Shown here: one piece after another, positions 53,541 to 61,318 of the stretch | Layout of the letters: every line of letters begins with the position of its first letter | How positions within the stretch are numbered: the first letter of the stretch is position 1 | Assembly (NCBI RefSeq): GCF_027023985.1 | Contig: NZ_JALVTW010000037.1 | Location: 1 to 61,318, forward strand | Length of the DNA: 61,318 nucleotides | Direction of reading: 5' to 3' | Source: Persephonella sp. | GTDB taxonomy: Bacteria > Aquificota > Aquificia > Aquificales > Hydrogenothermaceae | The notes under the pieces: model-generated | Database searches by the model: none | Told to the model about the DNA's origin: nothing | The model's input: the letters and a program-made list of their open reading frames with translations, nothing else | Translations under genes and position numbers: made by a program

Positions 53541-54640
53541 AAATTCTAATAAACCCTTTTGATACACTGTTTTTTAGAGATGGCAAGCCCTTCTCTTTAG
53601 GAGAAGAAACCATAGCAAATACTTTATCATTACCTTACCCATCTACAATATATGGAGCGATATTATCTGCATATATCGCTCAAAACAACATACCTTTAAC
53701 TCAGGAAACTTTAAATGAGCTAAGGGAAAATTTAAAAATATTAAATATAGCGTTATACGACGAAATTACTAAAAATCTTCTATATCCCGCCCCATATGAT
53801 TTAGTTTCTAAAAGAGAAGAAAGTTATTCTAACTTATATCCTTTGTATCTGAATGATAGCACCCTATCTAATGTTAACTTACCTAAAATTCCAATGTTCA
53901 AAAATGGTAATGTAGAGAACTTTAAAGGATATATATATCAGCAAGACTTTAAAAATTATTTATCAAAAAATTCTGATGTAACAGATAAAGTTTCGACAAA
54001 TGAAATTATTACTTCTGAATACAAAATAGGTATTGGGATAAATCAAACTACCAATTCTGTGGAAGAAAGCAAACTATATAGAGTTCAATTAACAAGACTA
54101 AAAAATGAAGAAGACATAAAAATAAAAATTTTCGTTGAATTTGATGGATTAGACCTGAATGATGAAGGATATTTAAAGTTAGGTGGGGAAAATAAAGTAG
54201 TTTACTACCAACGTTTAAATGAAAATATCGATGAAGAAATTAAAGCTATAAATATAGACGGAAACTCTTCTATTTTTAAACTTTACTTGCTTACACCAGC
54301 GGTGTTTAAGAATGGATACTTAGCAGAATGGATGAATTCAAAAGAATTTCAAAAATTTAAACCTGATTGGTGTGATGAAGAGATCGAATTAAAACTTTTA
54401 TCAATATCCACAGGGAAGTATTTATCAATCGGAGGGTTTGATTTAAAAGAAAAAAGACTAAAACCCATGAATAGAGCTGTTCCTAGAGGAAGTGTATATT
54501 ATTTTGAGACTACAGAAACAGATTTCAGCAAAATTATAAGATGCTTTCATTTTAGAAGTATTAGTGAATTCAAAGAATTAAGGAAGCAAGGATTTGGAAT
54601 CACACTTGTGGGAAATTATATAGATAGGAGAGATAACTAA
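53537..54640 (+). CDS. cmr3: Type III-B RAMP protein Cmr3
   Basis: 367 residues. Cas5-like subunit that holds the 5' handle of the crRNA. The N-terminal motif NPFDTLFFRDGKPFSLGEE and LPYPSTIYGAILSAYIAQN are diagnostic, and the C-terminal part has MNRAVPRGSVYYFETTE. It overlaps cmr2 (ATGA) and the CARF gene (TAATG), with GAGAGGGAG before its start. Confidence 0.93.
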   Translation: MKILINPFDTLFFRDGKPFSLGEETIANTLSLPYPSTIYGAILSAYIAQNNIPLTQETLNELRENLKILNIALYDEITKNLLYPAPYDLVSKREESYSNLYPLYLNDSTLSNVNLPKIPMFKNGNVENFKGYIYQQDFKNYLSKNSDVTDKVSTNEIITSEYKIGIGINQTTNSVEESKLYRVQLTRLKNEEDIKIKIFVEFDGLDLNDEGYLKLGGENKVVYYQRLNENIDEEIKAINIDGNSSIFKLYLLTPAVFKNGYLAEWMNSKEFQKFKPDWCDEEIELKLLSISTGKYLSIGGFDLKEKRLKPMNRAVPRGSVYYFETTETDFSKIIRCFHFRSISEFKELRKQGFGITLVGNYIDRRDN

Positions 54641-56100
54641 TGATCGTAATAACAACAGTAGGTTCATCTTTAGTAGAAAATTTGTCTAGATTTTTAAACG
54701 ATAAAGAATTTGAAAAAAAGTTTACTAAAATTGAGAAATGTAAGAAAGAAGAGTTTACAAAAATACGAAGATTTTTAGAATACTTTAGGAAAGATAAAAA
54801 TTTAAAAGAAAAATATAGTAAAAATTGGATGGAAGACATTAAAAAGAAAGATATATATCGATATCTAAAAGATTTCTCTACACATTGTTTTCCAAATGCA
54901 AGTGCCGAACTTACAAGTCTTCACAAATTGAGAGAAAATTTAGATAAAGAAAACAAAAAAGATGAAGAATTAGATATCTATCTAATAATATCTGATACGA
55001 ATGAAGGTTATTTTGTTGGAGAAATTTTAAAAGAAGCTTTAGAAAGTGAAGGTATAAAAGAAGAATTAAAGATAAATAAAGTTGAACTTAAATATATTGA
55101 AGATTTAAGAATAGACAGCACAGAAACTTTTAAAAATGGACTTAACAATTTAATTGACACAATATATGAAGTTGTTGCAAAGGATAAAAACAATCAAACT
55201 GTATATGGAAGCGATGAAGTAATCTTTAATATCACAGGTGGATACAAAGGTGTTATACCGTATATATCTACAATAGCTCAGATTTTTTGTTATGAAGTAG
55301 TTTATACATTTGAAAGCATAGAAAAAGAAAATGATTTAATTTCTGTAGAACCTTTACCAATAGAATTAGAGAAAAGTTTATTAGATTTATATTATCCATT
55401 TCTAAAAAATTTAGATAAATTATCGGATGAAGAAAAAGGGTTTCTAATAAAAAAAGGTCTATTAGATGGAAATAAATTAACTCCTTTAGGGAAAATTTTA
55501 TTATTAACTTCTGAAAAAACTGTCTTTAAAGAAGATGCTTTTGGACAATTTGTAGAATATTTAGTCTATGAGTATTTTGTCAATCAATTTTTTAATAAAA
55601 AGTTTACGGAAAATAACTGTTTAGAAAATTTTACTTTTGAGAAAGTTGAAACCGGAAAATCTTTAGATATAGAAAAAACAGATATCGATATATATCTTGA
55701 AAATAGCGAAGAATTTGTCTGGATAGAAATTAAACCCATTACTTATCTATTAAAAGGAAAAAACTTTAAAAGTCTGATCAAACAAATCAAAAATAAACAA
55801 CTGATCGAATTAAATTTTCTAAAGAAAAAAATCCATAAATACATATTGACTTTGTATTCATTCAGTATTGATGAAAAATCCTGTAAAAATAAATTCAAAC
55901 TCATTAATGAAAATAAAATCTTACAGTTAGAGAAACTTTTTGAAAATAAAAAGGTAAAATTTGAAATTTGCTATTTCTGCCTATCACTTGCACCTAAAGA
56001 TATAAAAGAGGGAAAAATAACATCGAGAACTTATCAAAAACTTTTTAAAAATTTCAAATTAAAAAACTTACAGAATCTCAAAAACATTTTGGAGGAATAG
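54640..56100 (+). CDS. CARF-domain effector with PD-(D/E)XK nuclease (Can2/Card1-like)
   Basis: 486 residues. The N-terminal CARF domain starts MIVITTVGSSLVENLSRF and carries the ligand-loop motif FNITGGYKGVIPYIST (196-211), as in APE2256/Csm6-type sensors of cyclic oligoadenylate. A short winged-helix-like link (about 260-290, LTPLGKILLL) precedes a restriction-like domain with E306 (VEYLVYEYF), D348/D350 (KTDIDIYLEN) and E363-x-K365 (WIEIKP), i.e. a complete PD-(D/E)XK site. It is longer than the usual Can2/Card1 (about 370). It should be activated by the product of Cas10 and cut nucleic acid non-specifically. Placement between cmr3 and cmr4 is unusual for an ancillary gene. Confidence 0.85.
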   Translation: MIVITTVGSSLVENLSRFLNDKEFEKKFTKIEKCKKEEFTKIRRFLEYFRKDKNLKEKYSKNWMEDIKKKDIYRYLKDFSTHCFPNASAELTSLHKLRENLDKENKKDEELDIYLIISDTNEGYFVGEILKEALESEGIKEELKINKVELKYIEDLRIDSTETFKNGLNNLIDTIYEVVAKDKNNQTVYGSDEVIFNITGGYKGVIPYISTIAQIFCYEVVYTFESIEKENDLISVEPLPIELEKSLLDLYYPFLKNLDKLSDEEKGFLIKKGLLDGNKLTPLGKILLLTSEKTVFKEDAFGQFVEYLVYEYFVNQFFNKKFTENNCLENFTFEKVETGKSLDIEKTDIDIYLENSEEFVWIEIKPITYLLKGKNFKSLIKQIKNKQLIELNFLKKKIHKYILTLYSFSIDEKSCKNKFKLINENKILQLEKLFENKKVKFEICYFCLSLAPKDIKEGKITSRTYQKLFKNFKLKNLQNLKNILEE

Positions 56101-56103
56101 ATT

Positions 56104-57264
56104 ATGTTCAAAACAGCAATACCATTTTTTATAAGGGCAATAACTCCTGTCCATGCTGGGAGTGGGAATGATTTGGGAATTGTTGATTTACCTATACAAA
56201 GAGAAGGACATACAGGGTTTCCTAAGATAGAAGCTTCAACGCTAAAAGGAAGTATAAGAGATGCTTTTGAATTAGAAGCTAAAAGCAAAGAGAATGAAGA
56301 GGAAAAAATAAAAGAAGAAATAAAAATACACCTTATTTTTGGATATGATGGAACAAATGCAAGTAAAAGTATAAAAAAGTTTTTTGAGGAAGATTTAGAC
56401 TTCATCCAATTTTCAAGTTCAATAGCCTTTGCAGATGCAAGGATTTTGTTATTTCCTGTTAAATCTTTAAAAGGTGTTTTTGCTTATGCAACCTGTCCTG
56501 CTGTTCTAAAAAGATTAGAATCTGATTTAAAGATGGCTTTATTAACAAATGAAATAAAAATAGATGACAGAGAATTTAAGGCTGAAATCTATAAAGTTGA
56601 AGACGAAGGAAAAGCTCTTGTTTCCAACGAAAGTAAATTAATTGTCAAAGGAAATCAAGTTGTTTTAGAAGAATATTTATTTGAAGTTGAGAAAAAACAG
56701 GAAGTCTCTGAATTAGCTCAAACTCTATCAAAACTTACAGGAATAGAAGAAGATAGCTTAAAAGAAAGATTAATAGTTCTATCCGACGATGATTTTACAG
56801 ATTTTGTAAAGCTTTCAACAGAAGTTATAACAAGAATAAAAATAAATAACGAAACAGGAACAGTTGACCAAGGAGCCTTATTTACAGAAGAATACCTTCC
56901 AGCTGAAACTGTAATGTATTCAATAGTGTTTTTTTCTCCATTGTTTTTAGATAGGAGTAAGGATATAGAAGTAGAATCTGATAATAACTCCCAAAATTGC
57001 GAAGGTATAAAGAAAATTAAAAAAGACAATAAAACTTGTTTAACAGGAAAATTAGAAGATTTTATTAAGTGTAAAACAGATTTAAAAAATTTTGATGAAA
57101 ATGAAGTAAAAGATTTCTTTGAGAAAAATTTTGAAAAAGATGGAGATAATCTTAAAATCCTCCAAATCGGTGGAAATGAAACTATAGGAAAAGGATTTAT
57201 AGAAGTGAATTTGTTTAATAGTGAAGGAGGTCAACAAAAATGGCAACTGAATTATCAAATATGA
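56104..57264 (+). CDS. cmr4: Type III-B RAMP protein Cmr4 (Cas7-like backbone RNase)
   Basis: 386 residues. Backbone subunit of the Cmr complex that cuts target RNA at 6-base steps. RAMP motif ITPVHAGSGNDLGIVDLPIQ, followed by GFPKIEASTLKGSIRD; the catalytic Asp is expected at D28 in GIVDLP (D26 in Pyrococcus Cmr4). Later family features are LLFPVKSLKGVFAYATCPAVL and GGNETIGKGFIEV. TTTGGAGGA precedes the ATG. The last 25 bases overlap cmr5. Confidence 0.93.
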   Translation: MFKTAIPFFIRAITPVHAGSGNDLGIVDLPIQREGHTGFPKIEASTLKGSIRDAFELEAKSKENEEEKIKEEIKIHLIFGYDGTNASKSIKKFFEEDLDFIQFSSSIAFADARILLFPVKSLKGVFAYATCPAVLKRLESDLKMALLTNEIKIDDREFKAEIYKVEDEGKALVSNESKLIVKGNQVVLEEYLFEVEKKQEVSELAQTLSKLTGIEEDSLKERLIVLSDDDFTDFVKLSTEVITRIKINNETGTVDQGALFTEEYLPAETVMYSIVFFSPLFLDRSKDIEVESDNNSQNCEGIKKIKKDNKTCLTGKLEDFIKCKTDLKNFDENEVKDFFEKNFEKDGDNLKILQIGGNETIGKGFIEVNLFNSEGGQQKWQLNYQI

Positions 57265-57656
57265 AACAGAGTGAATTAAATAGAGCTAAGTTTGCTTATG
57301 ATTGTGTAAATAGTGTTTTAGAAAATAGTTCAGAAATACAAGAAAAGTATCAGTCTTATGTAAAGAAAATACCTACTTATGTTCAAGTTAATGGCTTAGC
57401 AGGAACCTTTGCCTTTATTTTTTCTAAAAAAGGTAAGGGGAGTGCTTCAAAAGAAGCCTACAAAATCATATATGAACAAGTAAATGACTGGCTTCGGCAA
57501 AACTATAAAAAAAATAATGATAGTGAACTTATGGAATGGATTATAAATCAAGATCCGAAATTATACAAAGCAATAACCATTGAAATTTTGGCTCTCTTTT
57601 CATGGCTCAAAAGATTCGCAGAAGGAATGATTGAAGGAGAAGAAAGCAATGAGTAA
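57240..57656 (+). CDS. cmr5: Type III-B small subunit Cmr5
   Basis: 138 residues, all-helical. Small filament subunit (Cas11-like) of the Cmr complex. Start chosen at the ATG after GAAGGAGGTCAAC, inside the end of cmr4. Typical segments are RAKFAYDCVNSVLEN, KIPTYVQVNGLAGTFAFI and the helix ending LALFSWLKRFAEGMIEG. Its stop overlaps the cmr6 start. Confidence 0.9.
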   Translation: MATELSNMKQSELNRAKFAYDCVNSVLENSSEIQEKYQSYVKKIPTYVQVNGLAGTFAFIFSKKGKGSASKEAYKIIYEQVNDWLRQNYKKNNDSELMEWIINQDPKLYKAITIEILALFSWLKRFAEGMIEGEESNE

Positions 57657-58827
57657 AGATAAAAAGATGGAAGGGATAATAAAAAAATTACTAAAAGAGA
57701 AAAAAATTGGATTTATAAAAGCGAAAGATATAAATCAGGACATATTCTTTCATTTCAATGATGTTAAAAATAAAGAATTTCTAAAAGAAGGTGCCAAGAT
57801 TTCCTTTAAATTAGAAGAAAATAAGAGAGGATATACGGCCAAAGAAATTTTTATTTTGGAACAAGAAAAGTACGTCAAAAGCAATCTAAATAATATTCTA
57901 AAAAATGAAGAGATTTCAAATTTTAATCTGAAGTTGAATAAATATTCTTATGCCAAGTTTATAATGAAAGATGAAAATACTATAAAAGATATTGAACTAA
58001 AATTGGATAGGATACCAAACCTCAACAAATTCTTGTCTGAAGATTTATACCATAAATTTATAAGTAGATATGTATCTGCGATAAAAAATTTAGAAAACAA
58101 TACACACATAGTAAGAGAAAAAAGATTTAAACCAGAATACAAACTAATCATAGGTTTAGGAAGTCCTTCTATTTACGAAGTTTCGATGACCCTTCACCAT
58201 ATATATGGTATTCCTTATATTCCTGGACAAGCGATAAAAGGAGTTTTAAGAAATTATGTAATAAATGCTTTTAAGTGTTTTAATTTGAATGAGGAAGAAA
58301 GATTAGAAATTGCAAAGAAAATTTCAAATAATAAAGAATTAAAAAATTTTGAAGAGTTAGGAAAAGAAGAAAGACAAAAAGTTTATAAAGAGACTTCTAA
58401 AGAAAAGGAAAACAAAGCATTAAAAGACGAGCTTTTTAAATTCGTTTTTGGTTCACAGGATAATCAAGGAAACATTGTATTTTTTGATGCTTTTCCAGAT
58501 GGAGAAATAACCATTGATATAGATATAATGAACAATCATTTCCCAGAATATTATGATAAAGGAAACCCACCAACAGACTGGCAAAAATTAAATCCAGTAA
58601 AGTTTTTAGTCGTAAAAAATACCCCTTTCAGATTTTTTATTGGAATGAAAAAAGGAATAAATATGCCACCTGATCTTAAAAAATTTGGTAGCGAGGAACT
58701 AATAACAACAAAAGATGAATTAATAAATTATATTTTTGAACTTTTAAAAGAAGCTTTAGAATTTAACGGTATAGGAGCGAGAACTTCTATAGGATATGGA
58801 TATTTAAGTTCTAATCAAGGAAGATAA
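57649..58827 (+). CDS. cmr6: Cmr6 with an N-terminal cold-shock domain
   Basis: 392 residues from the ATG at 57649 (AAGGAG nine bases upstream; overlaps the cmr5 stop). Residues about 6-70 form a cold-shock-type RNA-binding domain: RNP1-like KKIGFIKA (18-25), RNP2-like DIFFHF (31-36), then FLKEGAKISFKLEENKRGYT and AKEIFIL. A linker (about 75-160) leads to the Cmr6 RAMP domain with IPYIPGQAIKGVLRNYVI and the terminal glycine-rich GIGARTSIGYGYL. Cmr6 sits at the tip of the Cmr filament beside Cmr1, where the target RNA 5' side enters; an extra single-strand RNA binder there could help target capture. Fusion is seen directly; role is inferred. Confidence 0.88.
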   Translation: MSKDKKMEGIIKKLLKEKKIGFIKAKDINQDIFFHFNDVKNKEFLKEGAKISFKLEENKRGYTAKEIFILEQEKYVKSNLNNILKNEEISNFNLKLNKYSYAKFIMKDENTIKDIELKLDRIPNLNKFLSEDLYHKFISRYVSAIKNLENNTHIVREKRFKPEYKLIIGLGSPSIYEVSMTLHHIYGIPYIPGQAIKGVLRNYVINAFKCFNLNEEERLEIAKKISNNKELKNFEELGKEERQKVYKETSKEKENKALKDELFKFVFGSQDNQGNIVFFDAFPDGEITIDIDIMNNHFPEYYDKGNPPTDWQKLNPVKFLVVKNTPFRFFIGMKKGINMPPDLKKFGSEELITTKDELINYIFELLKEALEFNGIGARTSIGYGYLSSNQGR

Positions 58828-58829
58828 CA

Positions 58830-60524
58830 ATGCTAACAGCACTTAAAGACATTGGGCAGCTACTTTTAAATAGGGAAAATAAATCAGAGATAGATATTCT
58901 CCTTGAAAATCCTGATAGCAATGGAACATACAAAATAGTCTGGGCTTTAGAGTTTGATAAAAATTTTAACTTTAAAGGAATTTCTGTTGAAGAGTTTAAA
59001 GGAGAAAGCCCTTACCTCTATCTATATAAAAGAGCCTCTGGCTCAAATGCTCCAGATTTTTCTCCAACTTCAAGAGTTACAGAGGTAGAAAAAACATTTA
59101 CAAAGAAGCTTTTAAGATGGCTTAAAAATCATAAAAAATTTCCAGAAATTCAGAAAATCTATGAAGAGCTTACTAAAAACAAAGAAGAGATAGTAAAACA
59201 GCTTAAAGAATTAGACTCACAAACAAAAGATGGAAAAATTTTAACCCTGAAAATAGATGGAAAATATCTTTATGAGATAGAAAACCCAGATTTCAAAAAA
59301 ATCCTATTAGAAGATTATTTAGCAAAAATCAAAGAAATTTCTAAAAAAGACGCCATTTGTAGTGTTTGCGATGAGAAAAAGGAAGAAGTCTTTACTACTT
59401 CTTTGATTTATAAGTTTTATACACTTGATAAAGAATGCTACATAACATCAGGTTTTAGCAAAAAGAATGCATGGAAAAACTTCCCTATATGCCAGGACTG
59501 CTTTTTGAAAATAGATTACGGCAAAAAGTATGTTGAAAATAATCTCAAATTTAAATTCTATGGAAAACAGTATTATCTAATCCCAAAACTTATTCTAGAC
59601 ACACCAGGAGCCCTAGAAGAAATAAACGAAATCTTATCAATGGAAGCAGGAAAACTAACACTCTCAAAAGAAAAAAGAACAACCCTAACAGATGACAAAG
59701 ATGAGATTTTAGATATTTTGAAGGACTACAAAGATGTAATTAGCTTTTATTTCTTGTTTTTGAAAAAAGACAACGCAGCAGAAAGGATACTTCTTTTAAT
59801 AGAAGATGTTCTACCTTCCAGAATTCACAAAATCTTTGACGTTAAAGCTAAAGTTGATAAACTCTTTGGGCAAGATTATAACTTTGGAAGATTAGTAAAG
59901 TTCCTAAATGAATTTGATAAAACGCTTCTTGAAGTAGTTGATAAAATCTTTAGAGAAGGAAAGATTGATTTCAAAAACTTACTACAAATCTTTAACAGAA
60001 AATTAAGAGATGAGTTTTTAAATGGAAATAACTTTTCCTATACAGTGATAGACGCACTTATGAATGTCAGATTTTTAGAAGAACTTAGGTTAATAAATAT
60101 AGAGGTAAAAACTATGGAAGAATCAAAATTTGAAAAAGTTTATGAAAAAGTAGGCAATTCTTTAAACACACCAGCAAAAAGAGGAATATTCTTACTTGGA
60201 GCATTGACACAGATGCTTTTAAATATTCAAGGACAAGAGAGAGGAAATACGCCATTTTTCAAAAACCTAAAAGGCTTAAAAATGAACGAAGAAGATATAA
60301 AAGGATTGCTCCCAAAGGTTATAAATAAGCTAATGGAATATGGCAGATTTGACAGCGGTAAAAGAGAACTTGCAGAAGAAATTGCAAAAAACCTCTTATC
60401 TCAAGATAAATTTGGTTTAAGTATTGATGAGATAAACTTTTATTTTGCCAGCGGAATGGCTTTATCAAAAGAAGTTGCTGATATGGTTTATGAAAATGAA
60501 AAAGAAAATCAAACTAATCAATAG
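58830..60524 (+). CDS. cas8b: Type I-B large subunit Cas8b (Csh1)
   Basis: 564 residues. Large Cascade subunit for PAM recognition. The protein begins LTALKDIGQLLLNRENKSE and contains a zinc-ribbon pair ICSVCDEKKEE (C177/C180) and PICQDCFLKIDYGKKYVE (C221/C224), with a helical C-terminal part (VDKIFREGKIDF, FFKNLKGLKMNEED). AAGGAAG precedes the ATG. It starts only two bases after cmr6, so the two systems share a transcript. Confidence 0.85.
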   Translation: MLTALKDIGQLLLNRENKSEIDILLENPDSNGTYKIVWALEFDKNFNFKGISVEEFKGESPYLYLYKRASGSNAPDFSPTSRVTEVEKTFTKKLLRWLKNHKKFPEIQKIYEELTKNKEEIVKQLKELDSQTKDGKILTLKIDGKYLYEIENPDFKKILLEDYLAKIKEISKKDAICSVCDEKKEEVFTTSLIYKFYTLDKECYITSGFSKKNAWKNFPICQDCFLKIDYGKKYVENNLKFKFYGKQYYLIPKLILDTPGALEEINEILSMEAGKLTLSKEKRTTLTDDKDEILDILKDYKDVISFYFLFLKKDNAAERILLLIEDVLPSRIHKIFDVKAKVDKLFGQDYNFGRLVKFLNEFDKTLLEVVDKIFREGKIDFKNLLQIFNRKLRDEFLNGNNFSYTVIDALMNVRFLEELRLINIEVKTMEESKFEKVYEKVGNSLNTPAKRGIFLLGALTQMLLNIQGQERGNTPFFKNLKGLKMNEEDIKGLLPKVINKLMEYGRFDSGKRELAEEIAKNLLSQDKFGLSIDEINFYFASGMALSKEVADMVYENEKENQTNQ

Positions 60525-60548
60525 AAAAATTTTTAAGAGGTGATAAAG

Positions 60549-61318
60549 ATGAGTGAAACAATTAAAAACAGAAGGGAGTATTTATTTCTTTACGACGTAT
60601 CTTTTGCAAATCCTAACGGTGACCCAAATGACGAAAACAAACCACGAATAGACGAGGAAACGGGAAGGAATATTGTCACAGATGTTAGGCTTAAAAGAAC
60701 AATTAGAGATTATTTAAAAGATTTTGAAGGACAGGAAATATTCGTCAGGGAAATTTCAGATGAAGAAGGTAAAATTCAAGATGCAAAAGCAAGAGCAAAA
60801 GATTTTGACAATAATCCTGAAAGGATATTGAGTGAATGTATAGATGTTCGCCTTTTTGGTGGAACTATCCCAATTGAAACAGGTAAAAAGAAAGACAGTT
60901 CTATTACTTACACAGGACCAGTCCAGTTTAACATGGGGCAATCTCTTCATAGAGTAAAACTTGAGTTTATAAAAGGAACAGGTGCTTTTGCTTCAGGTTC
61001 AGGAAAAGAACAGAAAACTTTCAGAGAAGAATGGATACTTCCTTACTCATTCATAGCTTTCCATGGGGTCGCAAACGAAAACGCCGCAAAAGATACGGGA
61101 TTAACAGATGAAGATTTAGCATATCTTAGAAAAGCCTTGTGGGAAGGAACAAAAAATCTGATAACCCGCTCTAAAAATGAGCAAATGCCAAGGCTATTGA
61201 TAGAAGTTATTTATAAAGATGGCGTTCACTCACACATCGGGGAACTTCATAGATACATAAAAATAGAAAGCGATAAAAACGATGAAGAGCTAAGAAGCAC
61301 CGATGATTTTGTTTTAAA
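60549..61318 (+). CDS. cas7: Type I-B Cascade backbone Cas7 (Csh2), cut by the window edge
   Basis: The 256 residues visible begin MSETIKNRREYLFLYDVSFA and contain the family hallmarks ANPNGDPNDENKPRID, TDVRLKRTIRDYL, ECIDVRLFGG and TGPVQFNMGQSLHRV, typical of the Cas7 group of type I-B. AGAGGTGATAAAG precedes the ATG. The frame is still open at the right edge. cas5, cas3 and the adaptation genes would be expected further right. Confidence 0.92.
   Translation, partial: MSETIKNRREYLFLYDVSFANPNGDPNDENKPRIDEETGRNIVTDVRLKRTIRDYLKDFEGQEIFVREISDEEGKIQDAKARAKDFDNNPERILSECIDVRLFGGTIPIETGKKKDSSITYTGPVQFNMGQSLHRVKLEFIKGTGAFASGSGKEQKTFREEWILPYSFIAFHGVANENAAKDTGLTDEDLAYLRKALWEGTKNLITRSKNEQMPRLLIEVIYKDGVHSHIGELHRYIKIESDKNDEELRSTDDFVL

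Noticed and set aside
57240-57264. Frameshift between cmr4 and cmr5
   Set aside because: The 25-base overlap is explained by a strong GGAGGT ribosome site for cmr5 within the end of cmr4; both proteins are complete.
50829-61318. CRISPR array inside the window
   Set aside because: No set of 25-40 base direct repeats with regular spacers was seen on either strand near the cas genes; the array must lie outside.

Overview
The window looks like a chromosomal segment of a thermophilic, AT-rich member of the Aquificota, most likely Hydrogenothermaceae (Persephonella/Sulfurihydrogenibium-like). This is inferred from gene content: a carB gene covering only the C-terminal half of carbamoyl-phosphate synthase, a DUF1931 histone-fold protein, archaeal-type prefoldin, a ferredoxin-thioredoxin reductase catalytic subunit, a long UbiD of the menaquinone type, and very compact operons with strong GGAGG ribosome sites and frequent TTG starts. 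No rRNA, tRNA, IS element or CRISPR array was seen.

Layout. 0-0.4 kb: the broken end of an Rpn-type (PD-(D/E)XK) gene. 0.4-13.4 kb (minus): dnaN-gyrB-ubiD; smc with a small GTPase and an ankyrin protein; an acyl-CoA ligase/FadL pair. 13.5-21.7 kb (plus): hisC, aldo/keto reductase, lipid-type ABC exporter, NIT-domain chemoreceptor, UvrD/PcrA helicase. 21.7-22.4 kb (minus): a second, nearly complete Rpn-type gene. 22.5-27.8 kb (minus): an unusual accessory cluster with two unknown genes (one Csm5/RAMP-like), prefoldin alpha, a previously uncalled 58-residue mini prefoldin-beta, YfdX, two membrane proteins, a DUF1931 histone-fold protein and YqhA. 28-49.6 kb: mostly housekeeping (tpx, carB, TenI/ThiE, murC, pncB, zinc uptake and efflux, RluD, FTR, guaA, a KamA-like radical SAM enzyme), cell-wall enzymes and a degenerate tyrosine recombinase. 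49.7-61.3 kb (plus): a CRISPR-Cas operon running off the right edge.

The Cas operon is cas6-cmr1-cmr2(cas10)-cmr3-[CARF nuclease]-cmr4-cmr5-cmr6-cas8b-cas7, a type III-B module followed without a break by a type I-B module, with one cas6 at the head. Its unusual points are a cold-shock domain fused to the N-terminus of Cmr6, a CARF plus PD-(D/E)XK effector embedded between cmr3 and cmr4, and a Cas10 with a GGDD palm but no N-terminal HD nuclease. Together they suggest a cyclic-oligoadenylate-signalling type III system whose DNA or RNA destruction is delegated to the ancillary nuclease. A clear promoter (TTGAAA, 17 bp, TATAAT) sits just before a TTG-initiated cas6.

The other candidate systems are the two Rpn loci, both of which keep an internal, well-primed short reading frame encoding the C-terminus alone (a pattern known for intragenic antitoxins), and the prefoldin/histone-fold/YfdX cluster, which may be a protein-folding or envelope-stress locus.
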